Assembly: GCF_022829295.1 (NCBI RefSeq)
Contig: NZ_JAKSYH010000131.1
Coordinates: forward strand, 1-35,721
Length of the DNA: 35,721 nt
From: Methylobacterium sp. J-088
Lineage (GTDB): Bacteria; Pseudomonadota; Alphaproteobacteria; Rhizobiales; Beijerinckiaceae
Direction: 5' to 3'
A model generated the notes under the pieces. It saw only the letters and a program-made list of their open reading frames with translations. It had not been told where the DNA came from and did no database searches. A program made the translations under genes and the position numbers. This document shows, piece after piece, positions 1 through 8,086 of this stretch. Numbering within the stretch: position 1 is the first letter of the stretch; each line of letters starts with the position of its first letter.

Positions 1-261
1 CCGGACCTTGGCACTGGGTAGCATTATGGTGGAGGTGGACGTGCCAGTAGTGGTTCAAGCCGACCAACCGCTGGCTCAGCATCTCAAGACGCGATCTGCA
101 CACGCCCAGATGCGCCCATAGACACTCGATTAGGACGGTACGCAGACAAGCGGACATGGGGAGATCCCTTGGGCGAGGAACCCCTAAGTCCACCCCGGCG
201 CGCAGGCCGACGCCACTGTGTCGTGTACCGTGCGCAGCGCGATCGGGCACGGCTCTCACGT
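1..261. other. Left-edge spacer, no convincing gene
   Basis: The first 150 bases look less GC-rich and have less typical codon-position composition than the rest of the window. Two short frames touch the left edge: a plus frame open from base 2 to a stop near 121, and a minus frame starting with ATG at 82 and leaving the window at base 1. Neither product resembles a family I know. Bases 217-258 hold a copy of the B repeat, listed separately, just after the TonB receptor stop codon. Confidence 0.4.
217..258 (-). repeat. Solo B repeat downstream of the TonB receptor gene
   Basis: Read on the minus strand, this begins GAGAGCCGTGCCCGAT and continues with an inverted pair, CCGTGC at 228-233 and GCACGG at 247-252, separated by 13 nt. 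The same pair with the same spacing occurs at 7728-7752. It starts four bases past the TGA of the TonB receptor gene and has the same orientation relative to that gene as the other stop-proximal copies. It could be a 3'-end hairpin of the transcript or a dispersed non-coding repeat. Confidence 0.75.
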
Positions 262-2394
262 TCAGAACGCAGCCCGCAGGCCGCCGAATATGCTGCGACC
301 GCTTCCGGGATAAAACGCCGCCAAGGCTGCCGGGCTCCCGGACGTCCGAGCATTCGCCACCACGGCGATGTCCGACACATATCGGGCGTCCGTGAGATTG
401 CGCGCATCGACGAACAGCGCGACGCCGTTCGCGAAGTCGATCCCGGCCTCGATGCCGAGCAACGCGTAGCCCGGCACCCTCAGGGTGTTGGCGTGGTCGG
501 CGAAGGCACCCTCCGGAACCCAATCGACGGCCGGAGCGATGTGGAAGCCGCTCGGGTGGCGGTAATTCAGGACGGTGCGGAGCACGTCCGTGGGAATGCC
601 GGCAATCCGACCGTTGCCGAAGACTGGATCGCGCACGAACCGAAAGTCGTTGTGGGTCCAGATCTGCGTCAGGCTCAGGGCGTCGTCGGAAGCTATGAAA
701 TCGCGGGCGAGATCGAGGGTCACGGCCGCCTCGACGCCCTGGTGGATCGAGCGCGGCGTGTTGAAGGTCGCGGCCGGGATGTTGAGTCCAGGATTGGTCG
801 AGAAGTTGATGAGCTCGTCGCGCAGGTCCGACCGGTAGAGCGTCAGGTCGACGGCGAGGCGGTCGATCCGGCCGCGCGCACCCGCCTCGTAGGTCCAGGC
901 GCGCTGGGCCCGGAGCGGCACGAAGGTGGTGTTCAGGAGATTCTGCTGCACGAGGTCGGAAAAATCCGGCACGTCGCGGGACCGGGCGATGTCGCCGAAA
1001 ACCTGGATGTCGGGGTCGGGCTGCCAGAGCAGGCCGATCTTCGGGTTGATCCCCGCATAGGTCTGTTCTGCGAAGCGCGGGCGCAGGTTTCCGGGCAACC
1101 CGCCCTTGTCGCTGTAGGTGCGGTTCGACGAGAACGCCTTGGCGCCGGTCATCAGCGCCACGTCCGGCAGGAACCAGAACCGGTTCTCGCCATAGGCCTC
1201 GTAGTTCGACGCGCTCTGGAGCGCATTCAGCGTCTGGGCGCCCCGCTGGCCGCGGATGTTGACGAATTGCAGGGCCGAATTCTGACCCGCGAAGGCGCGC
1301 AGGCCCAGCACCACGTCGTCGCGAAAACCGCCCAGATCGAAGGTGCCGGCCCAATGCGGGCTGATCCCGTAGGTCCAGCCATCCTGATCGAGCGCCTGGA
1401 AGATCGGGTGGTAGAGGCTCTTGTGGATCGCCCAGGTGTCCACGTCGAGCTTGCCGACATCGAGCAGGAACGAGGTACGGTTGGCGATCCGCTCCGTCTC
1501 GACCTTGCGCGACTGGTTGCCGGTGATGGCGGTGGGATTGGCGAGCGTCGGCGTGGCGAGGCTCTGGCCGAGGGTCAGGCTGCCGGGCAGCTTCTGATCG
1601 GTCAGGTAGGTGCCGAGATAGAAGCGCGTCTCGATATCGGGGGCGATCCGGTAGCCGATATTGGCGTTGAAATTCTTGGTCGCCTGCGCCTCGTGGGCGC
1701 GAAACCCGTCCGAATTGGTCAGCGTCGCATTGACCAGCACGTCGAGCGGCCCGTCGATGCGGGACATCTGCGCCTGCTCGCGGATCGTGCCGAAGCTGCC
1801 GCCGTCGATGCGCAGGAGGTTGGGCGCGACCGCCGTGTAGGCGGTCGGTGTGACGAAATTGATCGCGCCGCCGAGCGTCGTCGCCCCGAAGGTCAGGGCA
1901 TTGCCGCCCTTGTAGACCTCCACGGACCGCACGGCGAGCGGGTCGATTTGATAGAAGTCGCCGCTCCCGTCCGCGAGGTTGAACGGGATGCCATCTTGTA
2001 GGATTTCGAGCCCGCGCAGGTGGAAGTTGCGGGCGACGCCCGAGCCGCGCACCGACAGGCGCAACTCCTGGCCGTAGCGCTCCTGCACGTAGACGCCGGG
2101 CACGTCCTTGAGCACGTCGCGGATCGTGTTGATGTAGCGGTCCTGAAGCGTCGCGGCGTCCACGAACGCGACCGATCCGACCGTCTGGTAGAGCGCCGCA
2201 CGCTGGCGATCGACGCTCGGCACGGAGAGCGAGCCGCGCGCCTCTCCCGGGAGCGGCCCTGTCGGCGTTGCGCTGCCGACGACGCTGAGTTCGGGGAGCG
2301 CCACGGCGGCGTTTTGAGCGAAGGCTGACGGGGGAATCGCGCAGGCGAGGAGCGACAAGGCGGCGCCGCGGCCGGCCCGGCTGGGGGAGGGCAT
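262..2394 (-). CDS. TonB-dependent outer-membrane receptor, probably for copper
   Basis: A 710-residue TonB-dependent receptor that would import a metal or metal complex across the outer membrane using TonB energy. A signal peptide ends near residue 26 (SAFA, then Q27). A plug domain covers about residues 75-185 and includes VRGSG at 115-119, QDGIP at 133-137, VEVYKGG at 158-164 and LGGAINF at 174-180. The rest is beta-barrel, ending in the terminal Phe typical of barrel proteins. The length is normal. It is the last gene of a minus-strand group with DUF2946, DUF1775-PCuAC and DUF2946 genes, and 42 bases separate it from the proximal DUF2946 gene. The plug resembles FecA-type receptors, so sequence alone would allow a siderophore. 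The neighbours favour copper, and that assignment is inference. Confidence 0.93.
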   Translation of the reverse strand: MPSPSRAGRGAALSLLACAIPPSAFAQNAAVALPELSVVGSATPTGPLPGEARGSLSVPSVDRQRAALYQTVGSVAFVDAATLQDRYINTIRDVLKDVPGVYVQERYGQELRLSVRGSGVARNFHLRGLEILQDGIPFNLADGSGDFYQIDPLAVRSVEVYKGGNALTFGATTLGGAINFVTPTAYTAVAPNLLRIDGGSFGTIREQAQMSRIDGPLDVLVNATLTNSDGFRAHEAQATKNFNANIGYRIAPDIETRFYLGTYLTDQKLPGSLTLGQSLATPTLANPTAITGNQSRKVETERIANRTSFLLDVGKLDVDTWAIHKSLYHPIFQALDQDGWTYGISPHWAGTFDLGGFRDDVVLGLRAFAGQNSALQFVNIRGQRGAQTLNALQSASNYEAYGENRFWFLPDVALMTGAKAFSSNRTYSDKGGLPGNLRPRFAEQTYAGINPKIGLLWQPDPDIQVFGDIARSRDVPDFSDLVQQNLLNTTFVPLRAQRAWTYEAGARGRIDRLAVDLTLYRSDLRDELINFSTNPGLNIPAATFNTPRSIHQGVEAAVTLDLARDFIASDDALSLTQIWTHNDFRFVRDPVFGNGRIAGIPTDVLRTVLNYRHPSGFHIAPAVDWVPEGAFADHANTLRVPGYALLGIEAGIDFANGVALFVDARNLTDARYVSDIAVVANARTSGSPAALAAFYPGSGRSIFGGLRAAF

Positions 2395-2436
2395 GGACTC
2401 ATATCCGTGTCTGAGGATCGGGGAGGGGCGATCGGA

Positions 2437-2853
2437 TCAGACGACGGGGGGCGGGGCTCGGGCGTGGTGACCGGTTCGAGGGGGTGCCCGCGGCAGGGCG
2501 ATGCGGGCCGGCCCTCTCTGGATGAGCACCGCTGGGCCGGCCACTGGCACGGCCTCGGCCGGCGCGGGGGCTGGGAGGGCTGCCGGGGCGGCGGCATGGC
2601 ACGCGACGCAGCAAACCATCGGCCCGTGGGCCGGGATGTGCGGATCGTAAGGGCGCGATCCGTCGATGGGGCTGCTGGCCAAGCACAGGACGTGCTCCGG
2701 CCCCGCCGCGGCGGCCATCGCGAGGCCGCCGAGGACGCCCTGGAGCGCGAGCGCGTACAGGACGAGGATCGCCAGCACGCGCCGCACAGCCGGGATCAGC
2801 CGGGGCTGACGCCCCGGTGGTCCGGTCTCGCTGCCGTAGGATCGGGTGTGCAC
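2437..2853 (-). CDS. DUF2946 family protein, proximal copy (CruR-like)
   Basis: A 138-residue protein with the DUF2946 signature: one hydrophobic N-terminal segment at about residues 25-47 (VLYALALQGVLGG), then a Cys/His region with CLAS near 57 and CCVACH near 81-86, and a Pro/Ala-rich tail with a double His. The start is the only ATG that keeps the hydrophobic segment near the N-terminus. It lies between the DUF1775-PCuAC gene and the TonB receptor gene in the same orientation. In Bordetella, as I recall the literature, a DUF2946 gene (cruR) directly before a TonB receptor gene acts as a copper-responsive upstream open reading frame that depends on a Cys motif. The CxxC in CCVAC and the position fit that role, but function is inferred from synteny. 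Confidence 0.8.
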   Translation of the reverse strand: MHTRSYGSETGPPGRQPRLIPAVRRVLAILVLYALALQGVLGGLAMAAAAGPEHVLCLASSPIDGSRPYDPHIPAHGPMVCCVACHAAAPAALPAPAPAEAVPVAGPAVLIQRGPARIALPRAPPRTGHHARAPPPVV

Positions 2854-2904
2854 CTTGAGGCGCTCGTGACGGGCCGTTCGCGGCGCGCTGCTCCCTCAGG
2901 GTTG

Positions 2905-3858
2905 CTAGTGCTGGTGCTGATGCTGGCCGCTGGGCGCGGCCGCCCCGATCGGGGCCACCGAGAAGGTCACTGGCACGGTACCGGCCCGCTGGAAGGTGAG
3001 CGTCCCCGCGACGGTGTCGCCGGCCTTCGGCGCGCCGGTGAGGCCCTCGAACATCAGGTGATAGCCGCCGGGCTTCAACTCGACGGTCTCGCCGGGCTTG
3101 ATGGTCAGGCCCTCGGAGACCGGTGCCATCTTCATGACACCGCCTTCCATCGACATGGAGTGGATGTCGCCCGACTTGGCGAAGGGCACCGCGGCCCCGG
3201 TCAGCACGTCCGGCGTGCTGCCGGTGTTGGTGATGCGCACGTAGCCGCCCGCCACCTTGGCGCCGTTCGGCGTGGCGCGCAGCCACGGCGTCTCGATCGT
3301 CAGGTCGCCGGCCTTGATGGGGGCCGCCTGCACGGGCGCCGCCTGGGCGGCCTGAACGATCCGGAAGGCGGGGGCCGCCGCCTTCAGGTCATGAGCATCC
3401 TGGCCGGGCTTCGGGATCTCGGACCAGGAATGGCTGCCCTCGGAGCAATCCTGCTGCACCGGCACGTAGATTGTCGCGCCGGGCTCGAACGTGTCGGCGA
3501 CCTGCGCCAGGAAGGTGAACTCGTCGACTTGGTCGTCCGGCAGGGAACCGCCGCTCCACGTGATCGCCGTCACGCCCTCCGCGGCGGTGCCGTGATGGGT
3601 CGTGTAGGTCTTGGCGTAGGCGCCGCGGGTGGTCGCCAGCGTCCAGCCGGGCTTCGGCATCGGCTTGGCGCCGATCAGCCCCTCCGGGATGCTGACGCTG
3701 ACCTTGATGGTGGGCTTGCCGTCGCAGCCGTGCATGATCTGGACGACGCCGCGATAGGACGCGCCGGGGCTCGCCTGCTTGCGCTCCAGCACCGCGTGGG
3801 CCTGCGCCGCAGAGGCGACGAGGCCGAGGCCGATCACGGCCGGAATGAGACTCTTCAT
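2905..3858 (-). CDS. DUF1775 (YcnI) - PCuAC fusion, periplasmic copper protein
   Basis: A 317-residue exported protein joining two copper-binding modules. The signal peptide ends AQA at residue 20, which leaves His21 as the mature N-terminus, as in YcnI proteins where that His binds Cu(II). The DUF1775 domain spans about residues 21-165 and contains HGCDGKPT at 43-50 and Cys138. After an Ala/Pro/Gln linker, the PCuAC domain spans about 185-303 with H233, M235, M237, M244 and H267-L-M269, close to the H-x10-M-x21-H-x-M copper motif. The tail is His/Gln-rich (HQHQH). PCuAC proteins deliver Cu(I) to oxidase assembly. The protein probably traffics copper brought in by the downstream TonB receptor. 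The next gene down on the same strand is the proximal DUF2946 gene, 51 bases away. Confidence 0.9.
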   Translation of the reverse strand: MKSLIPAVIGLGLVASAAQAHAVLERKQASPGASYRGVVQIMHGCDGKPTIKVSVSIPEGLIGAKPMPKPGWTLATTRGAYAKTYTTHHGTAAEGVTAITWSGGSLPDDQVDEFTFLAQVADTFEPGATIYVPVQQDCSEGSHSWSEIPKPGQDAHDLKAAAPAFRIVQAAQAAPVQAAPIKAGDLTIETPWLRATPNGAKVAGGYVRITNTGSTPDVLTGAAVPFAKSGDIHSMSMEGGVMKMAPVSEGLTIKPGETVELKPGGYHLMFEGLTGAPKAGDTVAGTLTFQRAGTVPVTFSVAPIGAAAPSGQHQHQH

Positions 3859-3900
3859 GGGGATGCATCCGTTCTGAGGGATTCGTCGAGAAACGCTCGC

Positions 3901-4287
3901 TCAGGCGGATGGGGGGCCACGCGGTGATACGCTGCGGTCCGGCGGGGCGCGGGCGCCGATCCGGCTGACGGTCCGATAGGCGGGCTTACCACGGGCCTCG
4001 GCCGTCCAGGCCACGACGGTGGGCGCGACGCGGGACGGGAGTGCGGTGCCTGGGAACTGCGCCGCCGTGCAGCAATCGCCGTGGCCGTGCGCAGGCAGCC
4101 TGTCCGGCATCGTATCGGAGGCCGCATGCTGCGCGCACAGGCCGTCGGCCGCGGCCGGGAGCGGCATCAGACCGCCCAAGAAGACCTGAAGGACGACGGC
4201 GTAGAGCGCCAGAACGGCGATTGCGGCGCGCAGGGGCGCCGCGGGATCGCGGTCGCGTCGTCTCGATCTGGCCGAAGCGTGGTCCAT
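3901..4287 (-). CDS. DUF2946 family protein, operon-head copy
   Basis: A 128-residue DUF2946 protein with a hydrophobic segment at about residues 21-47 (VLALYAVVLQVFLGG), then LCAQHA at 50-55 and HGHGDCCTAAQ at 67-77. I chose the ATG at 4287. The open frame continues far upstream, but only as an antisense shadow of the L,D-transpeptidase gene. It is the first gene of the copper group and is followed by the DUF1775-PCuAC gene after 42 bases. Compared with the proximal copy, the second Cys of the CCxxC element is Ala here (CCTAA against CCVAC). By analogy with CruR, a head-position DUF2946 gene could be the regulatory reading frame of the operon, or this copy may have drifted and lost copper sensing. 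Confidence 0.75.
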   Translation of the reverse strand: MDHASARSRRRDRDPAAPLRAAIAVLALYAVVLQVFLGGLMPLPAAADGLCAQHAASDTMPDRLPAHGHGDCCTAAQFPGTALPSRVAPTVVAWTAEARGKPAYRTVSRIGARAPPDRSVSPRGPPSA

Positions 4288-4518
4288 GCTGCGCCCGTTC
4301 GCGGTCCGCTCCGAACCGCTATGGCATCCCTGCCACACCCGAGAGCCCGTGGCTGTTGCCAGGCTGCCGCATCCGAAGGCCGCGTGCGCTGGCGCACCGC
4401 GACGCCATATTCCGGCCCCTTCGATAGGGAGTCTTAAGCCACAACCCAACACCGTGACGGCCGAGACCATCTTCTCCCGCCACGATCCGAACGAACTCCG
4501 GACCAGAGCCAGCGACCG

Positions 4519-5817
4519 ATGCGCAAGACGGCACACAACCGGTTCACGACATTCCTGAGCGTGGCCGCCCTCGGCGCCCTGGGAATCGGCACCGCCCAAG
4601 CCCGCGACCAGGGCAACTACGCCCAGGCCGAATGGGCGCAGGACTATGCCTCCCCCGCCGGCATGCAGGTGCAGCGCGAGACCGTGCCGATCCTCTCGCC
4701 CCAGACGGTGGCGGCGACCGAGCAGATGGTCGAGCGCTACAAGGACATCGTCACCCGCGGCGGCTGGCGGCCGGTCTCCGGTGCCGAGCACCTGCGGGTC
4801 GGCTCCCGCGGCCCGGCCGTGGCCGCCGTGCGCCAGCGCCTGATCGTCACCGGCGATCTCGATTCGGCGGCCGGTGGTTCGGGCGTGTACGATTCCTACG
4901 TCGCCGCCGGCGTGAAGCGCTTCCAGGCCCGCCACGGCCTCAGCCAGACCGGCACGATGAGCCTCGCTACCCAGCAGGCGATGAATGTGCCCGCCGACGT
5001 GCGCCTGCGCCAGCTCGAGACCAATGTGGTCCGCCTGCGCTCCTATTCGGGCGATCTCGGCCGCCGCTTCGTGATCACCAACATCCCGGCCGCGCTCGTC
5101 GAGACGGTCGAGAACGGTCAGGTCGTCACGCTCCACGCCGCGGGCGTCGGCAAGATCGACCGCCAGTCGCCGATCATGAACACCAAGGCGACGCAGATCA
5201 ATTTCAACCCGACCTGGACGGTCCCGGCTTCCATCGTGAAGAAGGACCTGATCCCGAAGATGCAGAAGGATCCGAACTACCTGACGGACAACAAGATCCG
5301 CATCCTGGCCAACGGTCAGGAGGTCTCGCCGAAATCCGTGAACTGGTTCTCCGACGAGGGCACCCGCTTCACCTATCGGCAGGATTCGGGCGCCGACTTC
5401 AACTCGATGGGCATCGTGCGCATCAACATCCCGAACCCCTACGGCGTGTTCATGCACGACACGAACACCAAGGGCGTGTTCGGCGACGATTTCCGCTTCA
5501 TCTCCTCGGGCTGCGTGCGCGTGCAGAACGTGCGCGAGTACATCACGTGGCTGTTGAAGGACACGCCCGGCTGGGATCGCCAGAAGGTCGAAGAGGCGAT
5601 CGAGAGCGGCAAGCGCGTCGACGCCAACATCGCCCAGCCGGTGCCGGTCTACTGGACCTACATCACGGCGTGGTCGACCCCGGACGGGATCGTCCAGTTC
5701 CGCGACGACATCTACAAGCGCGATGGCGTCAACGTGCCCTCGACCATCGGCGCGCCGACCCCAGTCGCCAGCGCCGAGCCGATGCCGCAGAGCTTCGAGC
5801 CCGGCGACGAGGAGTAA
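4519..5817 (+). CDS. L,D-transpeptidase with peptidoglycan-binding domain (YcbB-like)
   Basis: A 432-residue periplasmic L,D-transpeptidase that would make 3-3 peptidoglycan cross-links or attach proteins to peptidoglycan. A signal peptide ends near residue 28 (AQA). A PG_binding_1 repeat covers about residues 88-155. The YkuD catalytic domain covers about 185-345, with H313 in FMHDTN and the nucleophile Cys332 in SSGCVRV. The length and domain order match the YcbB/LdtD-like group common in Hyphomicrobiales. Translation starts at the ATG at 4519, 231 bases from the divergent copper group. A strong hairpin at 5850-5883 follows the stop, so the gene probably forms its own transcript. A second, shorter L,D-transpeptidase lies at 33705-34520. 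Confidence 0.94.
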   Translation: MRKTAHNRFTTFLSVAALGALGIGTAQARDQGNYAQAEWAQDYASPAGMQVQRETVPILSPQTVAATEQMVERYKDIVTRGGWRPVSGAEHLRVGSRGPAVAAVRQRLIVTGDLDSAAGGSGVYDSYVAAGVKRFQARHGLSQTGTMSLATQQAMNVPADVRLRQLETNVVRLRSYSGDLGRRFVITNIPAALVETVENGQVVTLHAAGVGKIDRQSPIMNTKATQINFNPTWTVPASIVKKDLIPKMQKDPNYLTDNKIRILANGQEVSPKSVNWFSDEGTRFTYRQDSGADFNSMGIVRINIPNPYGVFMHDTNTKGVFGDDFRFISSGCVRVQNVREYITWLLKDTPGWDRQKVEEAIESGKRVDANIAQPVPVYWTYITAWSTPDGIVQFRDDIYKRDGVNVPSTIGAPTPVASAEPMPQSFEPGDEE

Positions 5818-5849
5818 GCGACCGGCCGATACGCTCGGTTCGGATCTTT

Positions 5850-5883
5850 CGAGGCCCGCATCTCCGCCGAGATGCGGGCCTCG
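5850..5883 (+). terminator. Hairpin terminator after the L,D-transpeptidase gene
   Basis: A perfect 15-bp inverted repeat with a CGCC loop (arms 5850-5864 and 5869-5883; core GAGGCCCGCATCTC). It lies 33 bases after the stop codon and is followed by a short T-containing stretch (GCGCGTTT). This is the most convincing intrinsic-terminator-like hairpin in the window, although the T tract is weak, as is usual in GC-rich genomes. Confidence 0.8.
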
Positions 5884-6000
5884 CGCGTTTCCGAGGGTGT
5901 TTGTCATCCCCCGGTCAACTGCGTCTGCTTGGCCGCTTGAAACCACGTCTCGGTCGCGGCTTTGCCGGGCGGCGAAGCACGATTCTCTTCAGGAGTCCCG

Positions 6001-7662
6001 ATGTCGCGCGAACCCATTCCCGGAGACGGACGCCTGACCCGCCGCGAGACCGTGGTCGGTCTCGCAGGTCTGGGCCTCGTTGCCGGACGTGCCGACGCGC
6101 AGGGCGCCGCGGAGGCGACCGGGAGCGTCGACGCTGTGGATGGGGCTGGCGGGGACCGGGCACCGCTGCCGGGGGTCCTCGTCTCCAACGGCCGGGAGAT
6201 CGCGCGCACCGACGACCAGGGCCGCTACCGGCTGCCGATGCCCGGCGACGGCGCGGTCTTCGTGATCAAGCCCCCGGGCTATGCCCTGCCGCGGGACGCC
6301 GACAACGTGCCGCGCCATTCCTACATCCACCAGCCGGACGGCACCCCCGCAAGCGTGGGCCTGCGCTACCGGGGCGTAGCGCCGACCGGCCCCCTGCCGG
6401 CCTCGATCGACTTTACGCTGACCCGCGTCGACGAGCCCGCGGATTTCGACGTCGTCCTGTTCACCGATCCGCAGCCCGAGAGCCGGTTCGAACTCGACCA
6501 CGTGCGCGACACCGCAATCGCCCGCGCCATGGCGATCCCCGCCGCCTTCGGCATGACCATGGGCGACGTGCTGTTCGACGATCTGTCACTCTACGGCCGC
6601 TCGAACCGCATCGTCGGCCGGATCGGCCTGCCCTGGTACAGCCTGCCGGGCAACCACGACCTCAACATGCAGTCGCCGGATGCCCGCTACAGCCGCGAAA
6701 CCTGGAAGCGGGTGTTCGGTGCGCCGACCTACGCGTTCCGCCACGGGCGGGCGTGGTTCGTGATGCTCGACAATGTCGAGTGGCTGGGGCCGCCGGTGCC
6801 GGTGGGAGCCAACACCTACCGGGGCCGGATCGGCGAGCGCAGCCTGGCCTTCCTGCGCAACCTGCTGGCCGAAATTCCGCGGGACGACCTGATCGTGCTC
6901 GCCATGCACATCCCGCTCGTCACCGACACGACGCCCGACGATCCCCACGGCATCACCACCGACCGAACGGAACTCCTCGACCTGCTGGCGGGGCGCAAGG
7001 TGCTGAGTCTGGCCGGTCACACCCACACCACCGAGCACCACTACCCGGCCCAGGGGCACCATCATCACGTGCTGACCGCCGTGTCGGGCTCGTGGTGGAG
7101 CGGGCCCGATACGCGCACCGGCATCCCCTCGGCCGACAGCCGCGACGGCACGCCGAACGGCTTCCACCTCCTGTCGGTGCGCGGGACCGACTACACGACC
7201 CGCTACCTGCCGGCGCAGGGTCAGCCGGACGAGACGATGCGGATCCTGTTCGAGAGCGAGGCGCGGGCCGGCGCCGTGGAGGTGATCCGCCTGACCCGGC
7301 CGGTACGGGGACTCCGGCCGCCGGTCCCGCAGGATGCGCTCGCCGACACGAATCTGGTGGTGAACGTGTTCGATGGCGGCCCGCGCACGAACCTGGCGTT
7401 CCGGATCGGCGACCGGCCGGCTCAGGCGATGACCCGGACACGGCGAACCGATCCGTTCGTCGCGGAGCTCTTCGCCCGCTATCCCGAGACCAAGAAGAGC
7501 TGGGTGCAGGCCATACCCTCCACCCACATCTGGACGGCGCGGCTGCCCGACGACCTCGCGCCGGGTGCCCATCGCGTCACCGTGGAGGGGTCCGACGAGT
7601 ACGGGCGCCCGATCCGCAGCGTCGCCGTACTGGAGGTTTTGGGCGAGCGCGCGGGCGGTTAG
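6001..7662 (+). CDS. Tat-exported calcineurin-like metallophosphoesterase, three-domain type
   Basis: A 553-residue phosphoesterase. The ATG at 6001 follows an AGGAG with proper spacing. An upstream ATG at 5962 lies in frame but has no such site. The N-terminus carries a twin-arginine signal (TRRETVV, R14-R15) ending near ADA33, so export folded to the periplasm is likely. Residues about 40-140 look like the N-terminal carboxypeptidase-regulatory-like domain (MetallophosN). The catalytic domain has D156-P-Q158, GD at 188-189, GNHD at 217-220, H303 and GHTHTTEHH at 339-347. The first metal motif is D-P-Q instead of D-x-H. A C-terminal domain (MetallophosC) follows, from about 385. The substrate is unknown; phosphodiesters or phosphomonoesters are possible. 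The stop overlaps the start of the first composite repeat. Confidence 0.88.
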   Translation: MSREPIPGDGRLTRRETVVGLAGLGLVAGRADAQGAAEATGSVDAVDGAGGDRAPLPGVLVSNGREIARTDDQGRYRLPMPGDGAVFVIKPPGYALPRDADNVPRHSYIHQPDGTPASVGLRYRGVAPTGPLPASIDFTLTRVDEPADFDVVLFTDPQPESRFELDHVRDTAIARAMAIPAAFGMTMGDVLFDDLSLYGRSNRIVGRIGLPWYSLPGNHDLNMQSPDARYSRETWKRVFGAPTYAFRHGRAWFVMLDNVEWLGPPVPVGANTYRGRIGERSLAFLRNLLAEIPRDDLIVLAMHIPLVTDTTPDDPHGITTDRTELLDLLAGRKVLSLAGHTHTTEHHYPAQGHHHHVLTAVSGSWWSGPDTRTGIPSADSRDGTPNGFHLLSVRGTDYTTRYLPAQGQPDETMRILFESEARAGAVEVIRLTRPVRGLRPPVPQDALADTNLVVNVFDGGPRTNLAFRIGDRPAQAMTRTRRTDPFVAELFARYPETKKSWVQAIPSTHIWTARLPDDLAPGAHRVTVEGSDEYGRPIRSVAVLEVLGERAGG

Positions 7663-7766
7663 AGCGCACTCCGCCGAAGTGGACACCGGTTCGGCGCAAC
7701 AGAGCGCGTCACGACAAGAGCTGAGAGCCGTGCCCGATTGCAACGCGCACGGTACACGACAGGGAT
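7661..7766 (+). repeat. Composite A-B intergenic module, copy 1
   Basis: Unit A (7661-7710) contains a hairpin, CGCCGAA at 7672-7678 with TTCGGCG at 7690-7696, and ends in AGAGCGCG at 7701-7708. Exactly 22 nt from the start of that motif, unit B begins with GAGAGCCGTGCCCGATTG (7723-7740) and contains CCGTGC/GCACGG arms at 7728-7733 and 7747-7752. The same layout recurs at 12543-12648 (minus) and 16216-16320 (plus). It begins at the phosphoesterase stop codon. Confidence 0.85.
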
Positions 7767-7922
7767 GCCGCCTTCGCCGATTGATGCGCGGGTCCCCTCT
7801 CCCGTGCGGGCTTGCGGATTCACACATCTCTGCCGAACACCAAGGGCTTGAGAAACCCGCGCGTTTCCCCTCCCCCTCGCGGGGCTAACGGATGCACTTA
7901 TCTTCCTTGGAGAGGCGAAAGC

Positions 7923-7973
7923 GGCTCAAGCGCCCCCCCTCCCCCGCAGAGGGGGGAGGGGGGCGCTTGAGCC
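7923..7973. repeat. Near-perfect C/G-tract inverted repeat
   Basis: Arms of about 23 bp: GGCTCAAGCG followed by C7-T-C5 on the left, and G6-A-G6 followed by CGCTTGAGCC on the right, with the short loop GCAGA. The tract lengths are offset by one base. The very long C/G stem could form a transcript hairpin or, as a purine/pyrimidine mirror tract, an unusual DNA structure. It may act as a bidirectional transcription barrier between flanking genes; this is inference. Confidence 0.8.
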
Positions 7974-8086
7974 ATCTGGGCCGCCCCATTTGGCAACCGC
8001 ACGATGATCCCGAACCCGATGTAGAATCCGCTAGCCCGCCCGGGAGAGGGGGCAGGTCGCGCCCCTCAAGGCTCGTCGGCGCGCGA

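Noticed and set aside
2..121. Plus-strand frame open at the left edge as a partial gene
   Set aside because: About 39 codons with no family similarity and no further support; an accidental frame is as likely.
169..2001. 610-residue plus-strand frame opposite the TonB receptor gene
   Set aside because: It mirrors the receptor's codons and has no recognisable domain; long antisense frames are usual in DNA this rich in GC.
4288..5946. Long upstream extension of the head DUF2946 frame (to 681 residues)
   Set aside because: It runs antisense to the L,D-transpeptidase gene, and only the last 128 residues resemble a family.
4632..7724. 1030-residue plus-strand frame across the transpeptidase and phosphoesterase genes
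   Set aside because: Arg/Pro-rich frame-shifted shadow that crosses a strong terminator and two well-defined genes in other frames.
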